Notes: generated by a model not told the origin, from the sequence alone. Shown: positions 36,135 to 50,844, counted from the stretch's first letter. The stretch: DNA of 64,000 nucleotides from Streptomyces asoensis (GCF_016860545.1 NZ_BNEB01000001.1:186001-250000); one strand, 5' to 3'. Translations and numbers: made by a program.

Positions 36135-36311
36135 GCGCGCCAACTGCTGTGCTGTGTGAGGGCTTTGGGGTTGTTTGGTCGCGGGGAGCTCTCATCAATT
36201 TCCGAGCGGGCTGAACACCTGTGAGGCGTGGTGCGTAAAGGAGGGAGCAGCTTCAGCTTCACTCCTGTCGGGCGCCTCGATGCTGCCCCGCAAGGAAGTC
36301 AGAGGAGTTCC

Positions 36312-37934
36312 ATGGGACGCAACATACGTAAACGCCGTTCGTCGATGGCCACGAAGGCCGTGGCAGCATCGGCGGCCCTAGCGCTCGGCGGGGGCGGGCT
36401 GATCTGGGCGAACTTCTACGCTTCGGCGCACGAGTCGAACTCGGGCCAGAACCAGACCAAGGCCGCCAACGCGGCCGCGCAGGTCGCCACCATCTCCTGC
36501 CCGGATGTGGGGCAGAAGCTGAACAACGTGCCCAACGGCGCCAAGCAGGGCGTCGCGACCGAGCTGGCCAACCTCGACAAGCAGATCACCGAGGCCTACT
36601 CCCGGCTCGCGTCGACGCGCCAGGCCCAGGCGAACGACTCGAGCTTCGTCCAGAACGCGATCACCGGCCCCCTCAAGGAGAAGCGGGCGGCCACGATCGA
36701 CCGGATCCGCATCAACATCCAGCGGTCCGGCGGCCAGTTCGACAACTCGCTGAGCCAGCTGGCGGCCTGCACCACGCAGGGGGCGAACACCAACGCCGGC
36801 CAGGCGGGCAACGGTCAGCAGCAGAACGGCGGCCAGCAGCAGGGCGGCCAGAACAACGGCGGCCAGCAGCAGAACGGCGGTCAGCAGAACGGCGGCCAGC
36901 AGCAGGGCGGTCAGAACAACGGCGGCCAGAACAACGGCGGTCAGCAGAACGGCGGCCAGAACAACGGCGGCAACGGCCAGGGACAGAACGGCCAGGGCGG
37001 CAACGGCCCGACCGCCGCGGACTTCGTGGACATAACCAAGGTCCAGGCCAACGCGCAGCTGGGCGTGGGGGCGAACGGTCTCGCCGCGAACGGCAACAGC
37101 GGTTCGCGCGGCACGTTCACCTCGAACTGCGGCACCAACGGCAACGACAACCACAACACGGACAACGTGATCGTGGCCCCCGGTGTCGCCAACGGCGCCC
37201 ACCACCTGCACGACTACGTCGGCAACCAGAACAACGACGCCTTCGCGAGCGACCAGAAGCTGCTGTCGGCCGGCACCAGCTGCCAGAACCAGGGCGACAA
37301 GTCCTCGTACTTCTGGCCGGTGCTGCGTGTCCAGGACGGCAGCCAGGACTTCGACCAGAACAACGACGGCGGTGGCAAGGAAGGCAACGTCGGCAAGATC
37401 CTTCAGCCCGCCCAGGCGCAGATCAAGTTCGTCGGCAACAAGCGCGGCAAGGTCGTCGCGATGCCGACCGCCCTGCGCATCATCACCGGAGACGCCAAGG
37501 CCTTCGTCAACGGCAACGGCAACGCCAACGTGAACTGGAGCTGCACCGGCTTCGAGAACAAGGTGCAGCTGGAGACGCAGTACCCGATCTGCCCCCAGGG
37601 CAGCCAGGTGGTGCGCACGACCAACTTCCAGAGCTGCTGGGACGGCAAGAACATCGACAGCGCCAACCACCGCACGCACGTGGCGTTCGTCCAGGGCAAC
37701 GGCACCTGCGCCAACGGCTTCAAGGCGATCCCCCAGCTCCAGGTCCGTCTGGTCTACAACGTCCCGGCCCCGAAGCTCCAGAACGGGACGGTCGTGAACC
37801 CGTACGCGGTCGACACCTTCCCGGAGAACCTGCACAAGCCGATCACCGACCACAACGACTTCATCAACTTCTTCTCCACGAACCTGATGAACAAGATGGT
37901 CAACTGCATCAACACCGGCAAGAAGTGCAAGTGA
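36312..37934 (+). CDS. Secreted DUF1996 protein with Gln/Asn/Gly-rich linker
   Basis: Predicted secreted protein of 540 residues. It has a basic N-terminus and hydrophobic signal (about 14-36). A helical segment follows (about 63-155, with [10 protein letters not shown] and coiled-coil-like [18 protein letters not shown]), then a low-complexity Q/N/G linker (about 160-232). The DUF1996 domain (about 275-500) carries [30 protein letters not shown] and [17 protein letters not shown]1996 is common in fungi and Streptomyces; its function is not established. AGAGGAG precedes ATG 36312. A 21-bp-arm terminator follows. Confidence 0.85.
   Translation: MGRNIRKRRSSMATKAVAASAALALGGGGLIWANFYASAHESNSGQNQTKAANAAAQVATISCPDVGQKLNNVPNGAKQGVATELANLDKQITEAYSRLASTRQAQANDSSFVQNAITGPLKEKRAATIDRIRINIQRSGGQFDNSLSQLAACTTQGANTNAGQAGNGQQQNGGQQQGGQNNGGQQQNGGQQNGGQQQGGQNNGGQNNGGQQNGGQNNGGNGQGQNGQGGNGPTAADFVDITKVQANAQLGVGANGLAANGNSGSRGTFTSNCGTNGNDNHNTDNVIVAPGVANGAHHLHDYVGNQNNDAFASDQKLLSAGTSCQNQGDKSSYFWPVLRVQDGSQDFDQNNDGGGKEGNVGKILQPAQAQIKFVGNKRGKVVAMPTALRIITGDAKAFVNGNGNANVNWSCTGFENKVQLETQYPICPQGSQVVRTTNFQSCWDGKNIDSANHRTHVAFVQGNGTCANGFKAIPQLQVRLVYNVPAPKLQNGTVVNPYAVDTFPENLHKPITDHNDFINFFSTNLMNKMVNCINTGKKCK
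36790..37007 (+). repeat. Coding repeat array for the Q/N/G linker
   Basis: About 218 bp of imperfect repeats built from CAGAACAACGGCGGC and CAGCAGAACGGCGGC-like 15-18-bp units inside the DUF1996 gene. They encode the QQNGGQ and QNNGGQ linker. Such arrays change length by slippage, so copy number may vary between strains. Confidence 0.85.
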
Positions 37935-37965
37935 CCCGCTGAGCGGGACCACCGGTAAGGCCGAC

Positions 37966-38008
37966 CGAGAAGGCCGGCGGCGAGGAATCCTCGCCGCCGG
38001 CCTTCTCG
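37966..38008 (+). terminator. Long terminator after the DUF1996 gene
   Basis: Arms at 37966-37986 and 37988-38008 are exact inverted repeats of 21 bases around one central A, beginning CGAGAAGGCCGGCGGC. In practice the stem would be about 20 bp with a 3-nt loop. Confidence 0.9.
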
Positions 38009-38047
38009 CGTGCCGGGAACCGAGCGGCAACGAAAGCCGACCGGCAC

Positions 38048-38086
38048 AAAAAAAAGGGGGTTCCCGGCCGGTTGGCCGGGAACCCC
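38048..38086 (-). terminator. Rho-independent terminator with U8 tract for the lipoprotein gene
   Basis: On the minus strand, GGGGTTCCCGGCC and GGCCGGGAACCCC (plus-strand 38057-38069 and 38074-38086) form a perfect 13-bp stem with a 4-nt loop, followed by one C and eight T (A8 at 38048-38055). A full U tract is uncommon in this genus. Confidence 0.92.
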
Positions 38087-38089
38087 GGG

Positions 38090-38539
38090 TCAGTGACCGG
38101 AGTGCGTGGCGCTCGCCGACGAGTCGCCCGACACGTGCGCGGAGTGGTCCGTGCCCTCCTCGATGTCACCGCCGAGCGTCTTGCGCAGCGCCGTCACCGT
38201 GGTGGTCTCCTCGCCCACGGCCACCCACTTGCGGCCGACCAGGTAGTGACCGCCGTAGTCCTTGGCGCCGTTGATCCATTCGCGCTGGCCGCGGTCGGTG
38301 GCGAAGGTCAGCAGGATGAACTTCCCGTCGGCGTTCTTGCAGAGGGCCTGGCGGAGTTCGTCGGCGTCCGTCTGCATGTCGGGCGTGCACTTCACCTCGG
38401 CGGCCAGGTGCTCCAGGCTGCCGGTCGCCGTCACCGGAACGCTCACCTCGGCCTTCCCGGAGCCCGGGGAGCCGCATCCCGTCAGCACCAGCGCCGCCGC
38501 GGCGGCGGCCGCCGCGAGCATCGGTCGGGTCACCTTCAT
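38090..38539 (-). CDS. Predicted lipoprotein
   Basis: Exported lipoprotein of 149 residues. The signal peptide (residues 1-21) ends in the lipobox LVLTGC, so C22 would be lipidated. The mature part has two cysteines (VKCTPDM and ALCKNADG), a WINGAKDYGGHYLVGRKWVAV segment and a His/Ser-rich end (HSGH). It has no recognised domain. GGGAGG lies 5 nt before ATG 38539. The His-rich tail might bind metal, which is a guess. It converges with the DUF1996 gene, each with its own terminator. Confidence 0.82.
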   Translation of the reverse strand: MKVTRPMLAAAAAAAALVLTGCGSPGSGKAEVSVPVTATGSLEHLAAEVKCTPDMQTDADELRQALCKNADGKFILLTFATDRGQREWINGAKDYGGHYLVGRKWVAVGEETTTVTALRKTLGGDIEEGTDHSAHVSGDSSASATHSGH

Positions 38540-38743
38540 CTGTTCCTCCCTGCGAGAGCCTCGTCCTGGATACGGCTCCCGCGCGCGGTGCGCTCAACCT
38601 ACCGGGGGTACGACGGGGACAGCAGTGCGAGACGGACGTTCGCGCGGCGCGCTACCAGCGGCCCGGGCCGATCGTGCGGCGACGCGCCGTCACGACCGGG
38701 CCACCCGGGGTGACCATCCCCCGTTCCGCTCGTTCTGCTGGAC

Positions 38744-40708
38744 GTGCAGTCACAGGATGTCGCCCCGCGCCCCGCACCCGGATCCTCGGCCGACCGGACC
38801 GTCCACGTCGAGCAGGCCGAGGCCGCGCTCGTCGAGCACTATCCGCGGCTCGTCCGGCTCGCCTATCTGGTGCTGCCCGCCGGCCCCGGCCGCGGCCGGC
38901 GGGTCCTGACCGCCCACGCCCTCGTCCAGCGCGCCCTGCCCCGCGGCCGCGCCTCGACGCCCGTCATCCCGGCCCAGCACGGCGGCTCCTCCGCCCGGGG
39001 GCGGCGCGCCGGGGCGGGTGACGGCCCCGGGGGCGATGCCGGGTACGCGTACGTGCGGCTCCAGGTGGTGCGCGCCGCGCTGGAGGCCGGACTGCCGCTG
39101 CGGTCCCGGGCCCGGCGCGGGCTGCTGCCGCCGCCGCTGCCCCAGGTGTGGGGGCTGCGCCTGTCCCCCCGGCCGGGCGGCGCCGACGAACTCGCCCTGG
39201 AGCAGCGGCTGGCCGCCCTGTCCGGCCCGGGCCGGGCCGCCTGTGTGCTGCGTGGCCTGGAGCAGCTCTCCGACGCCGACGTCCGTGAGGTGCTGACCGG
39301 GTCCGGCGTCAAGGGCGCCGGCGTGACGGCGGCCCTGCGCGAGGCCGCGGGGGTGTCCGCCGCGCAGTACGCGCTGCTCGACTCCCCCGAGTTCGACGCC
39401 TGCTCGCTCCAGGCCAGGCCCACCGATCTCATGCGCCGCCGCCAGCACACCAGGGCCGCGCTCGCCGCCGCGGCCGCGCTCGCGGTGTGCGGCGCGCTGG
39501 TCGCCCTGCCCGGCGGGGGCTGGGGCCCCGACGGCGCCGCGGCCCCGGTGTACGCGCAGAATCCGGCCGCCGAGGCCGCTCTCGACCCCGGGCGGCTGGT
39601 GAAGATCTCCCCCGCCGCCTGGAAGACCTCCGCGCGCACCGACTTCTCCGTCTGGCCCGCGCGCGGCCCGCTCACCGGTGACACCGCCCTGCTGCGCCGG
39701 GCCCTCGCCGTGTGGGCCCGGCCCGGCGGGAACGTGCGGGTCTCCGCCACCCCCGGGACCCCCTCCGGCGGTCCCGCGGGGCCGCCGCAGCTCCTCTACG
39801 CGGGCGAGGTCGACAACGCGCGCGTGGTGCTTCTCCACGACGGCCTGCGCATCGCCCGCTACGCCGAGCCGAAGGACGGCACGGCCGGGGCGGCCCTGGA
39901 CTTCGCGCGGGTCGACGGCGCGACCGGCGCCGAGGCGGGCGCGCTGGTCCTGGGGCGGGCCGACGGCAACGTCCGCTATCTGACGGCGCCCTGGGTGACG
40001 AAGGCCGGTGAGCGGGACCTGTCGAAGCCGGGCGCCGGGTCGATGGACCTGACGCTGACCGACGGGATCACCTCTCCGCTGGCCAGCCCGGCCACCCAGA
40101 CCGGCACGTGCACGACGTGGAACGTGCTCCAGCTGACCGACGCCTTGGGCACCCATCTCCTCAGCGACCTGGGCGAGCTGGTGCCGGCCCGGCTCACCGA
40201 GGGGCGCCCGGCCGCGCCCCGGGAGGCGAGCGGCGCGCAGGCCCTGCGGACCTGGGCGCCGTTCGCGTGCTCGCTGGCCGACGCGCGCGCCCAGGGCGTG
40301 CGGACGGTCAACGCCTGGGGTTACACCCGCCAGCCACTGCCCGACGGGAGCGGGACGGCGGCCTGGGCGTGCACCCGGGCGGACACCTGGAGCGGTGACG
40401 GGAGCCGGGTGCTGGCCCAGTTCCACACGCCCGGCGGGCTGTTCGGGACGGCCGTGGCCAAGGCCGGGGACGTCCCGGCGTGCGGGCCGCGTGATCCGCA
40501 CGTCCTGGCCGGGGTCCTGTGGAAGTCGAAGGGCGGGGCCTGGTACCTCCTCGCCGCCGGTGACCGGGCGACGACGTCCGTCAGGGCGAAGGGCGGGGTG
40601 ACCGGCTCCGGACAGGGCAACCTGCTCGCGCTGCCGACCCGACAGGGCAGGCAGGCCGAGCTGGAGGGCCGGCTCCGCGACGGACGGACGATCACCGGAC
40701 TGCGCTGA
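38744..40708 (+). CDS. Membrane protein with degenerate sigma-factor-like N-terminal domain
   Basis: Protein of 654 residues. Residues about 21-65 (EAALVEHYPRLVRLAYLVLP) resemble sigma-70 region 2, and about 152-200 (LSGPGRAACVLRGLEQLSDA) resemble the region-4 lead-in, but the DNA-recognition helix is poor and Gly/Arg/Pro-rich inserts interrupt the domain. One membrane helix follows at about 236-256. The C-terminal 400 residues would lie outside and form a domain I do not recognise, with several cysteines (CTTWNV, FACSLA, WACTRA, VPACGP). Start GTG 38744. It could be a remnant sigma/anti-sigma fusion or a signalling receptor. Function unknown. Confidence 0.7.
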   Translation: MQSQDVAPRPAPGSSADRTVHVEQAEAALVEHYPRLVRLAYLVLPAGPGRGRRVLTAHALVQRALPRGRASTPVIPAQHGGSSARGRRAGAGDGPGGDAGYAYVRLQVVRAALEAGLPLRSRARRGLLPPPLPQVWGLRLSPRPGGADELALEQRLAALSGPGRAACVLRGLEQLSDADVREVLTGSGVKGAGVTAALREAAGVSAAQYALLDSPEFDACSLQARPTDLMRRRQHTRAALAAAAALAVCGALVALPGGGWGPDGAAAPVYAQNPAAEAALDPGRLVKISPAAWKTSARTDFSVWPARGPLTGDTALLRRALAVWARPGGNVRVSATPGTPSGGPAGPPQLLYAGEVDNARVVLLHDGLRIARYAEPKDGTAGAALDFARVDGATGAEAGALVLGRADGNVRYLTAPWVTKAGERDLSKPGAGSMDLTLTDGITSPLASPATQTGTCTTWNVLQLTDALGTHLLSDLGELVPARLTEGRPAAPREASGAQALRTWAPFACSLADARAQGVRTVNAWGYTRQPLPDGSGTAAWACTRADTWSGDGSRVLAQFHTPGGLFGTAVAKAGDVPACGPRDPHVLAGVLWKSKGGAWYLLAAGDRATTSVRAKGGVTGSGQGNLLALPTRQGRQAELEGRLRDGRTITGLR

Positions 40709-40831
40709 CGCGCCGGCGGGCATCGATGACCGACATGCGGCGGGACAAGTGACCGGATAAGTGATGGACGGGGTGAACGTGCCGACCGGTCCGGTCCGTT
40801 CGGGGCCGGATCCGATCGGTAAGGTGTTCGC

Positions 40832-41521
40832 ATGACAACCGGGGTCCGTCGCAGAATGGGAGTCGAGGAGCGCCGGCAGCAGTTGATCGGCGTCGCCCTC
40901 GAACTGTTCGCCCAGCGCTCGCCCGACGAGGTCTCCATCGACGAGATAGCCGCCGCGGCGGGTATCTCGCGCCCCCTCGTCTACCACTACTTCCCCGGCA
41001 AACTCAGCCTGTACGAGGCCGCGTTGAAGCGGGCCTCGGAAGACCTGGCGGGCCGGTTCGCCGAACCGCGCGAAGGTCCCCTGGGCGCCCGGCTGCTGCG
41101 CGTGATGCACCGCTACTTCGACTTCGTGGACGCGCACGGTCCCGGCTTCTCCGCCCTCATGCGCGGCGGCCCGGCGGTCGGCTCGTCGACCACCAACGCC
41201 CTCGTCGACTCCGTGCGCCAGGAGGCCTACGAACAGATCCTGTCGCACCTGGGGGTCACGGAAGCCCCCGCGCGACTGGAACTCACCGTCCGCTCCTGGA
41301 TCTCGCTCGCCGAGTCGACCGCGCTGATCTGGCTGGACGGGCGGCGCATCCCCCGCGAGGAGCTCGAGGTCCAGCTCGTGCACGACTTCGCCGCGCTGAC
41401 GGCGGTCAGCGCGGCCCACGACGAGGAACTGCGGGCGCTGCTGCGTCCGGTGCTCGGCGGCGAGCCGGCCGACGGCCCCTTCGGCGACCTGGTCACCCGG
41501 CTCATCGCCCTCGCCTCCTGA
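40832..41521 (+). CDS. TetR-family transcriptional regulator
   Basis: Repressor-type regulator of 229 residues. The N-terminal helix-turn-helix is clear (RRQQLIGVALELFAQRSPDE, IDEIAAAAGISRPLVYHYF). The C-terminal ligand domain is helical and diverse (MHRYFDFVDAHGPGFSALMR). The ATG has an AAGG site. The 123-bp gap upstream contains CCGGT/ACCGG-rich sequence that might include an autoregulatory site, but no clean palindrome was seen. No metabolic gene is adjacent, so the target is unknown. Confidence 0.9.
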   Translation: MTTGVRRRMGVEERRQQLIGVALELFAQRSPDEVSIDEIAAAAGISRPLVYHYFPGKLSLYEAALKRASEDLAGRFAEPREGPLGARLLRVMHRYFDFVDAHGPGFSALMRGGPAVGSSTTNALVDSVRQEAYEQILSHLGVTEAPARLELTVRSWISLAESTALIWLDGRRIPREELEVQLVHDFAALTAVSAAHDEELRALLRPVLGGEPADGPFGDLVTRLIALAS

Positions 41522-41560
41522 GACGCGCGGCCGCCGCGCGACCGCGCGCTCCCGTGTCCG

Positions 41561-41923
41561 CTAGCTCTCGTACTTGCGGTACGACGGGTCGAGGTCGCGC
41601 ACCTCGGCCGAGGCGTGCAGCACGAAACCGTCCTGCTTCACGTGCTCGCGCAGCAGCCCGAGGACGGCCTCGGTCAGCTTCGTCTTCGTCTCGTCGGTGC
41701 GGCCGGCCAGCAGGCCGAGCGTGACGTGGACGATCGCGTGCCCGCGCTCCTCGGGGTCGTCGTGGCCGAACGCGGTGAACCCGGCCGGGCGGAAGAGGGA
41801 CTTGCAGGCCTCGGGCTTGGCGGCCGCGATCTCGACGACCGAGGCGTGCAGGGCCCGCGCGAACCCGGTGCGGTCGAAGGCGGACTCCATCGTGCTCGAG
41901 TAGTCGACGGTGATCTGCGGCAT
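41561..41923 (-). CDS. 5-carboxymethyl-2-hydroxymuconate isomerase-like tautomerase
   Basis: Tautomerase-superfamily protein of 120 residues, related to HpcD/CHMI. The catalytic base of the family is the N-terminal proline after removal of Met. Starting at ATG 41923 gives MPQITVDYSS with Pro in place. The alternative GTG 41929 would bury the proline and abuts the AGGAG at 41930-41934, so ATG is chosen. Other landmarks are GHAIVHVTLGLLAGR and the C-terminal DLDPSYRKYES. No homoprotocatechuate genes are nearby, so the natural substrate is unclear. Confidence 0.85.
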   Translation of the reverse strand: MPQITVDYSSTMESAFDRTGFARALHASVVEIAAAKPEACKSLFRPAGFTAFGHDDPEERGHAIVHVTLGLLAGRTDETKTKLTEAVLGLLREHVKQDGFVLHASAEVRDLDPSYRKYES

Positions 41924-41962
41924 GGACACTCCTGTTCCGGGGCGGGGCGGACAGGGCTCACC

Positions 41963-43585
41963 CTAGTTCGTCAGCCGCAGGGCCAGCATCGCGATGTCGT
42001 CCTCCCGCTCGTGGCCGAAGCTGGTGAGGAGCGTGTCGCACAGGGCGTCCAGACCCGGCATCGCGCCGATGGCGGCCGCCCTCAGGTGCTCCATCGACAC
42101 GGCGAGGTCGGTGCCCCGGGTCTCGATCAGGCCGTCGGTGACCAGCAGGAGCCGGTCGCCCGGTTCGAGGAACAGTTCGGTGGGCGGCGGGTGGGGCAGG
42201 CCGGGGCCGAGCAGCGGGCCGGCCGCCTTGGCGTACTCGGCGCCGCCGGTGTCCCGCACGATCAGCGGCGGGATGTGCCCGGCGTTGGCGATGCGGGTGC
42301 GTCCGGTGCCGGGGTCGATGAGGACCAGGCAGACCGTCGCCGTCACTCCCGGGTGGTAGAGCCGGAGCATCCGGTCGAGGCGCTCGGCGAGGACCGCCGG
42401 ATCGCTCTCGTCGACGCAGTAGGCGCGCAGCGCGTGCCGGATCTCGACCATGACGGTGGCCGCGTCGAGCGAGTGCCCGACGACGTCGCCGACGGCGACC
42501 AGCACCCCTTCGCCGGTGCGCAGGGCCGCGTAGAAGTCGCCGCCGATCTCGGTCTCCCGGGAGGCGGGCACGTAACGGACGGCGACGTCGACGCCGGGCA
42601 GTTCGGGCAGCCGGTGCGGCCGGGGCAGGAAGCTGTGCTGGAGGGTGAGCGCGACATGCCGCTCGACCTGGTACATGAGCAGTGGTTCCGCGGCGAGCGC
42701 GGTGGCCTGGGCGAGCCGGGCCAGCAGCGACTCGGTCTCCGGGTCCACCCGGCGCACCCCGCGGGTGGGGGTGGCCAGACAGACCGCGGACGTGCCGTCC
42801 TGGGTGGGGATCAGTACCAACCGGGCGTCGTGCGGCACACCGGGCCGGAAGAACCCGGCGGGCCACAGCGGCGCGGGCACCGAGGTGATCCGTACGCCGG
42901 CCTGGCCGTGGGCGAGCCGTCTCAGCAGGGCGACGACGGCCTGGTGGGCGCCCTGGTCGGGCAGCGCGAGCGAGGTGCGGTTCCTGGAGGTGCCCCGGTG
43001 CAGCACGTCGTCCGGGCCGAGGACGAAGACGGCGGCGGGCGAGCCGGTGAGCCGGGCGGTGCCTTCGGCGGCGGCCTCGGCCAGTTCCTGCGGGGAGCGT
43101 GCCGCCTGGATGCCCACGATCGCCTCGGACAGCAGCGACAGCCGCCGGGCGACCGCCTGGTCGTCGGCCCGCAGCCGTGCGGCGCGTACCGCCGCGCGGA
43201 CCACCGCGTCGATCTCCTCGGGTTCGGCGGGCATCGCGAGGTGGGCCTCGCCGCCCGCTTCGAGTCCTTCGCCGCGGTCGCCGGGGGCCACCTCACCGGC
43301 CGAGAAGTGCACGACGGGCAGTCCGGCCATGTGCGGCCGGGCCTTGAGGCGGCGGCACAGTTCGAAGCCGCTCATGTCCGGCAGTTCGACGTCGACGAGG
43401 GCCACGTCGGGCAGGGTGCCCTTGCGGCGCCGTACGTCGAGTTCGACGAGGGCCTCGTGGCCGCTGCCGACCGCGACGACCTGGTGACCGGCACGGCGCA
43501 GCACGACGCCCAGGGCGAACCGCCCGGCCGCCGTACGGTCCACGACGAGCACGGTCGTGTCGGTCCGTGTGCCGTTGACGTTCAT
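41963..43585 (-). CDS. Receiver-GAF-PP2C (SpoIIE/RsbU) phosphatase
   Basis: Signalling phosphatase of 540 residues. The N-terminal CheY-like receiver (about 9-120) has phospho-acceptor D65 (ALVDVELPDMSG). A GAF-like sensor domain (about 150-315) follows. The C-terminal SpoIIE-type PP2C domain has GGDFYAAL, GDVVGHSLDAA, NAGHIPPL, LLLVTDGLIE and EREDDIAMLAL, the metal-binding Asp set. Such proteins dephosphorylate anti-anti-sigma factors. GTG 43642 in frame is an alternative that would make the upstream 13-bp inverted repeat coding. No anti-sigma partner is adjacent. Confidence 0.9.
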   Translation of the reverse strand: MNVNGTRTDTTVLVVDRTAAGRFALGVVLRRAGHQVVAVGSGHEALVELDVRRRKGTLPDVALVDVELPDMSGFELCRRLKARPHMAGLPVVHFSAGEVAPGDRGEGLEAGGEAHLAMPAEPEEIDAVVRAAVRAARLRADDQAVARRLSLLSEAIVGIQAARSPQELAEAAAEGTARLTGSPAAVFVLGPDDVLHRGTSRNRTSLALPDQGAHQAVVALLRRLAHGQAGVRITSVPAPLWPAGFFRPGVPHDARLVLIPTQDGTSAVCLATPTRGVRRVDPETESLLARLAQATALAAEPLLMYQVERHVALTLQHSFLPRPHRLPELPGVDVAVRYVPASRETEIGGDFYAALRTGEGVLVAVGDVVGHSLDAATVMVEIRHALRAYCVDESDPAVLAERLDRMLRLYHPGVTATVCLVLIDPGTGRTRIANAGHIPPLIVRDTGGAEYAKAAGPLLGPGLPHPPPTELFLEPGDRLLLVTDGLIETRGTDLAVSMEHLRAAAIGAMPGLDALCDTLLTSFGHEREDDIAMLALRLTN

Positions 43586-43606
43586 CTGCCGACCCTCGGG
43601 CTCCCC

Positions 43607-43640
43607 GGTGGAGCAGACCGGATGCAAGGTCTGCTCCACC
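43607..43640. promoter_or_regulatory. Perfect 13-bp inverted repeat before the SpoIIE-type gene
   Basis: GGTGGAGCAGACC (43607-43619) and GGTCTGCTCCACC (43628-43640) are exact inverted repeats with an 8-nt spacer, ending 21 bp upstream of the phosphatase start. It may be an operator or a leader hairpin next to the ribosome site. Confidence 0.55.
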
Positions 43641-43646
43641 AAGGTA

Positions 43647-43678
43647 GTGCCCCTGTCCAGGTGGTGCCCCTGTCCAGG
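43647..43678. repeat. 15-bp direct repeat
   Basis: GTGCCCCTGTCCAGG occurs at 43647-43661 and again at 43664-43678 (17-bp period) in the gap between the pulA stop and the phosphatase gene. Confidence 0.8.
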
Positions 43679-43708
43679 GCGCTCGGGACGGCTGCCCCGG
43701 GCTTCCCG

Positions 43709-49117
<5,409 letters not shown>

Positions 49118-49223
49118 AGTCGTGAACTCCTAGCGATTACGGCGTACTCGGGTCCGACCCCGCGCGCGTTTCGGCCACGATGCCGAACGCCCGCGTGACC
49201 GTATCGCTCACGCAAGGTTTACA

Positions 49224-49236
49224 GCAAGAGTCTTGC
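49224..49236. promoter_or_regulatory. MalR-like palindrome before pulA
   Basis: GCAAGA-G-TCTTGC is a perfect inverted repeat; another GCAAG lies at 49212-49216 just before it. The half-site matches the CTTGCA/TGCAAG elements in the malE-malR gap. It lies between the amylase stop and the pulA start. Confidence 0.6.
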
Positions 49237-49254
49237 AACGTGCGGAAAGGGGTT

Positions 49255-50631
49255 TCAGCAGCTGGACTTGCCCGCGTAGATCGCGAGGGCCGTATTGGCG
49301 CCCAGCGTCGCCGTGAACTGGCCCGAGCCGTTGACCGTGATGCTCGTGTTGTTCTGGACGTTGCAGTAGGTGCCCGCCGCCAGGGAGGTGCTGAAGGTCC
49401 GGCTCAGCGCGGAGGTCTCGTGGTTGATGGCCACGAAGCCCTTGCTGCCCCGGCCGAAGGCGATGGCGTCGTTGCCGTTGTCCCACCAGTTCGAAAGCCC
49501 TTGCCCCCGGGTGGCGTTGCGGAAGCCGACCATCGACTTGATCTCCGGCCAGGCGTGCTGACACTTCCAGCCGTCCTGCCAGCAGGCGTTGACAGCGCCG
49601 CCGTTGGGCGGACCGGCGTCCGCGTTCGACCACTCGTAGCCGGAGTTGATGTCGGGGGCGCCGTACGGAAAGGCGAGCATGAAGACGTTGGCGAGGGTGT
49701 AGTTCGCCCCGTCCTTGTAGTTGAGCGTCGAGCCGTTGCGCTCGGTGTCGTGGTTGTCGACGAAGACACCCGCGACCGAGCTGCTCAGGTAGCCCCAGCC
49801 CTCGCCGTAGTTCTTCAGGTAGGCGAGGTTCTCGTTGTTGAAGACGCGCTTGAGGTCGTAGGCGTAGCGGAACTCCTGGACGTCGCCGTTGCCGGTGTAC
49901 TCGGTGGGCTGGACGGCCTCCCCGCTGCCGTAGATGACCTCCTGCTTCCAGTACGCGCCCGGGTTCGTCAGCCGCGACTTGATGTTGGCGAGGTCGGCGG
50001 TGTCGATGTGCTTGGCCGCGTCGATGCGGAAGCCGTCGACGCCCAGGCCGAGCAGGTCGTTCATGTACCCGGCGATGGTCTTGCGGACGTACTCCTCGCC
50101 GGTGTCGAGGTCGGCGAGGCCGACGAGCTCGCAGTGCTGCACGTTCCAGCGGTCGCTGTAGTTGGAGACCTGGGACGTGCAGTCGTCGAAGTCGTAGGAG
50201 GAGTACAGGCCCGGGTAGTCGTACTTCGTGTACGACGAGCCGCCGGTGCCCGTGCCGCTGCCCGCGGACATGTGGTTGACGACGGTGTCCACGACGACCT
50301 TCACGCCGGCCGCGTGGCAGGTGTCCACCATGGACCGGAAGGCCGTGCGGTCGCCCAGCCGGCCGGCGATGCGGTAGCTCACCGGCTGGTAGGAGGTCCA
50401 CCACTGCGAGCCCTGTATGTGCTCGGCGGGCGGGGACACCTGCACGTAGCCGTAGCCGGCCGGACCGAGGGTGTTCGTGCACTCCTTGGCGACCGAGGCG
50501 AAGTTCCACTCGAAGAGGACGGCGGTGACGTCCTTGGTGCCGGGCGGGGTGGCGGACGCGGTGGTGGGGGCCATGACGGCGGCCGCGGCAGCCAGGGCGA
50601 GGGCGCCCGAAAGGGGTCTGCTGATTGCCAT
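49255..50631 (-). CDS. Secreted alpha-amylase (GH13)
   Basis: Exported endo-amylase of 458 residues. Signal peptide (about 1-27, ends ASATPP). GH13 motifs are VDTVVNHM, nucleophile D204 in [11 protein letters not shown], acid/base E231 in KQEVIYG, and [10 protein letters not shown]. The protein ends with the amylase C-terminal beta domain ([20 protein letters not shown]). There is no CBM20 starch-binding domain, unlike the longer Streptomyces amylases. AAGGA lies before ATG 50631. CTTGC-type MalR-like sites are upstream, and the divergent gene encodes an AraC regulator. Confidence 0.95.
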   Translation of the reverse strand: MAISRPLSGALALAAAAAVMAPTTASATPPGTKDVTAVLFEWNFASVAKECTNTLGPAGYGYVQVSPPAEHIQGSQWWTSYQPVSYRIAGRLGDRTAFRSMVDTCHAAGVKVVVDTVVNHMSAGSGTGTGGSSYTKYDYPGLYSSYDFDDCTSQVSNYSDRWNVQHCELVGLADLDTGEEYVRKTIAGYMNDLLGLGVDGFRIDAAKHIDTADLANIKSRLTNPGAYWKQEVIYGSGEAVQPTEYTGNGDVQEFRYAYDLKRVFNNENLAYLKNYGEGWGYLSSSVAGVFVDNHDTERNGSTLNYKDGANYTLANVFMLAFPYGAPDINSGYEWSNADAGPPNGGAVNACWQDGWKCQHAWPEIKSMVGFRNATRGQGLSNWWDNGNDAIAFGRGSKGFVAINHETSALSRTFSTSLAAGTYCNVQNNTSITVNGSGQFTATLGANTALAIYAGKSSC

Positions 50632-50659
50632 GTGGGGAAGTCCTTCTCCGTTGAAGGCT

Positions 50660-50750
50660 CTTGCTGAAACAAGTCAGCAATCTTGCGGTGACGGAGATGT
50701 TAGGGGGCCGCCGCGTGAAAAGGCAGCAGTCGGCGTGAAGTTGATGCAAG
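50660..50750. promoter_or_regulatory. MalR-like half-sites in the amylase promoter region
   Basis: CTTGC at 50660-50664 begins a perfect inverted repeat TTGCTGA (50661-50667)/TCAGCAA (50674-50680), directly followed by TCTTGC (50681-50686). A TGCAAG lies further at 50745-50750. This 210-bp region also holds the promoter of the divergent AraC gene. Confidence 0.55.
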
Positions 50751-50844
50751 AACTTCCCCGGCGCCGGGCAGGGCGCCGCGCGTCCGGCGCCGCGTGCGAG
50801 GATGACGCCGAGAGCAGCCGTGACGGCGTCGGAGATGGGGCGCG

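Noticed and set aside
43623..43628. TGCAAG inside the spacer of the inverted repeat before the phosphatase gene
   Set aside because: A single half-site downstream of pulA, likely chance; not counted as a MalR operator.
43586..43642. GTG 43642 as start of the SpoIIE-type phosphatase
   Set aside because: It would add 19 residues unlike a receiver N-terminus and place the inverted repeat in the coding sequence.
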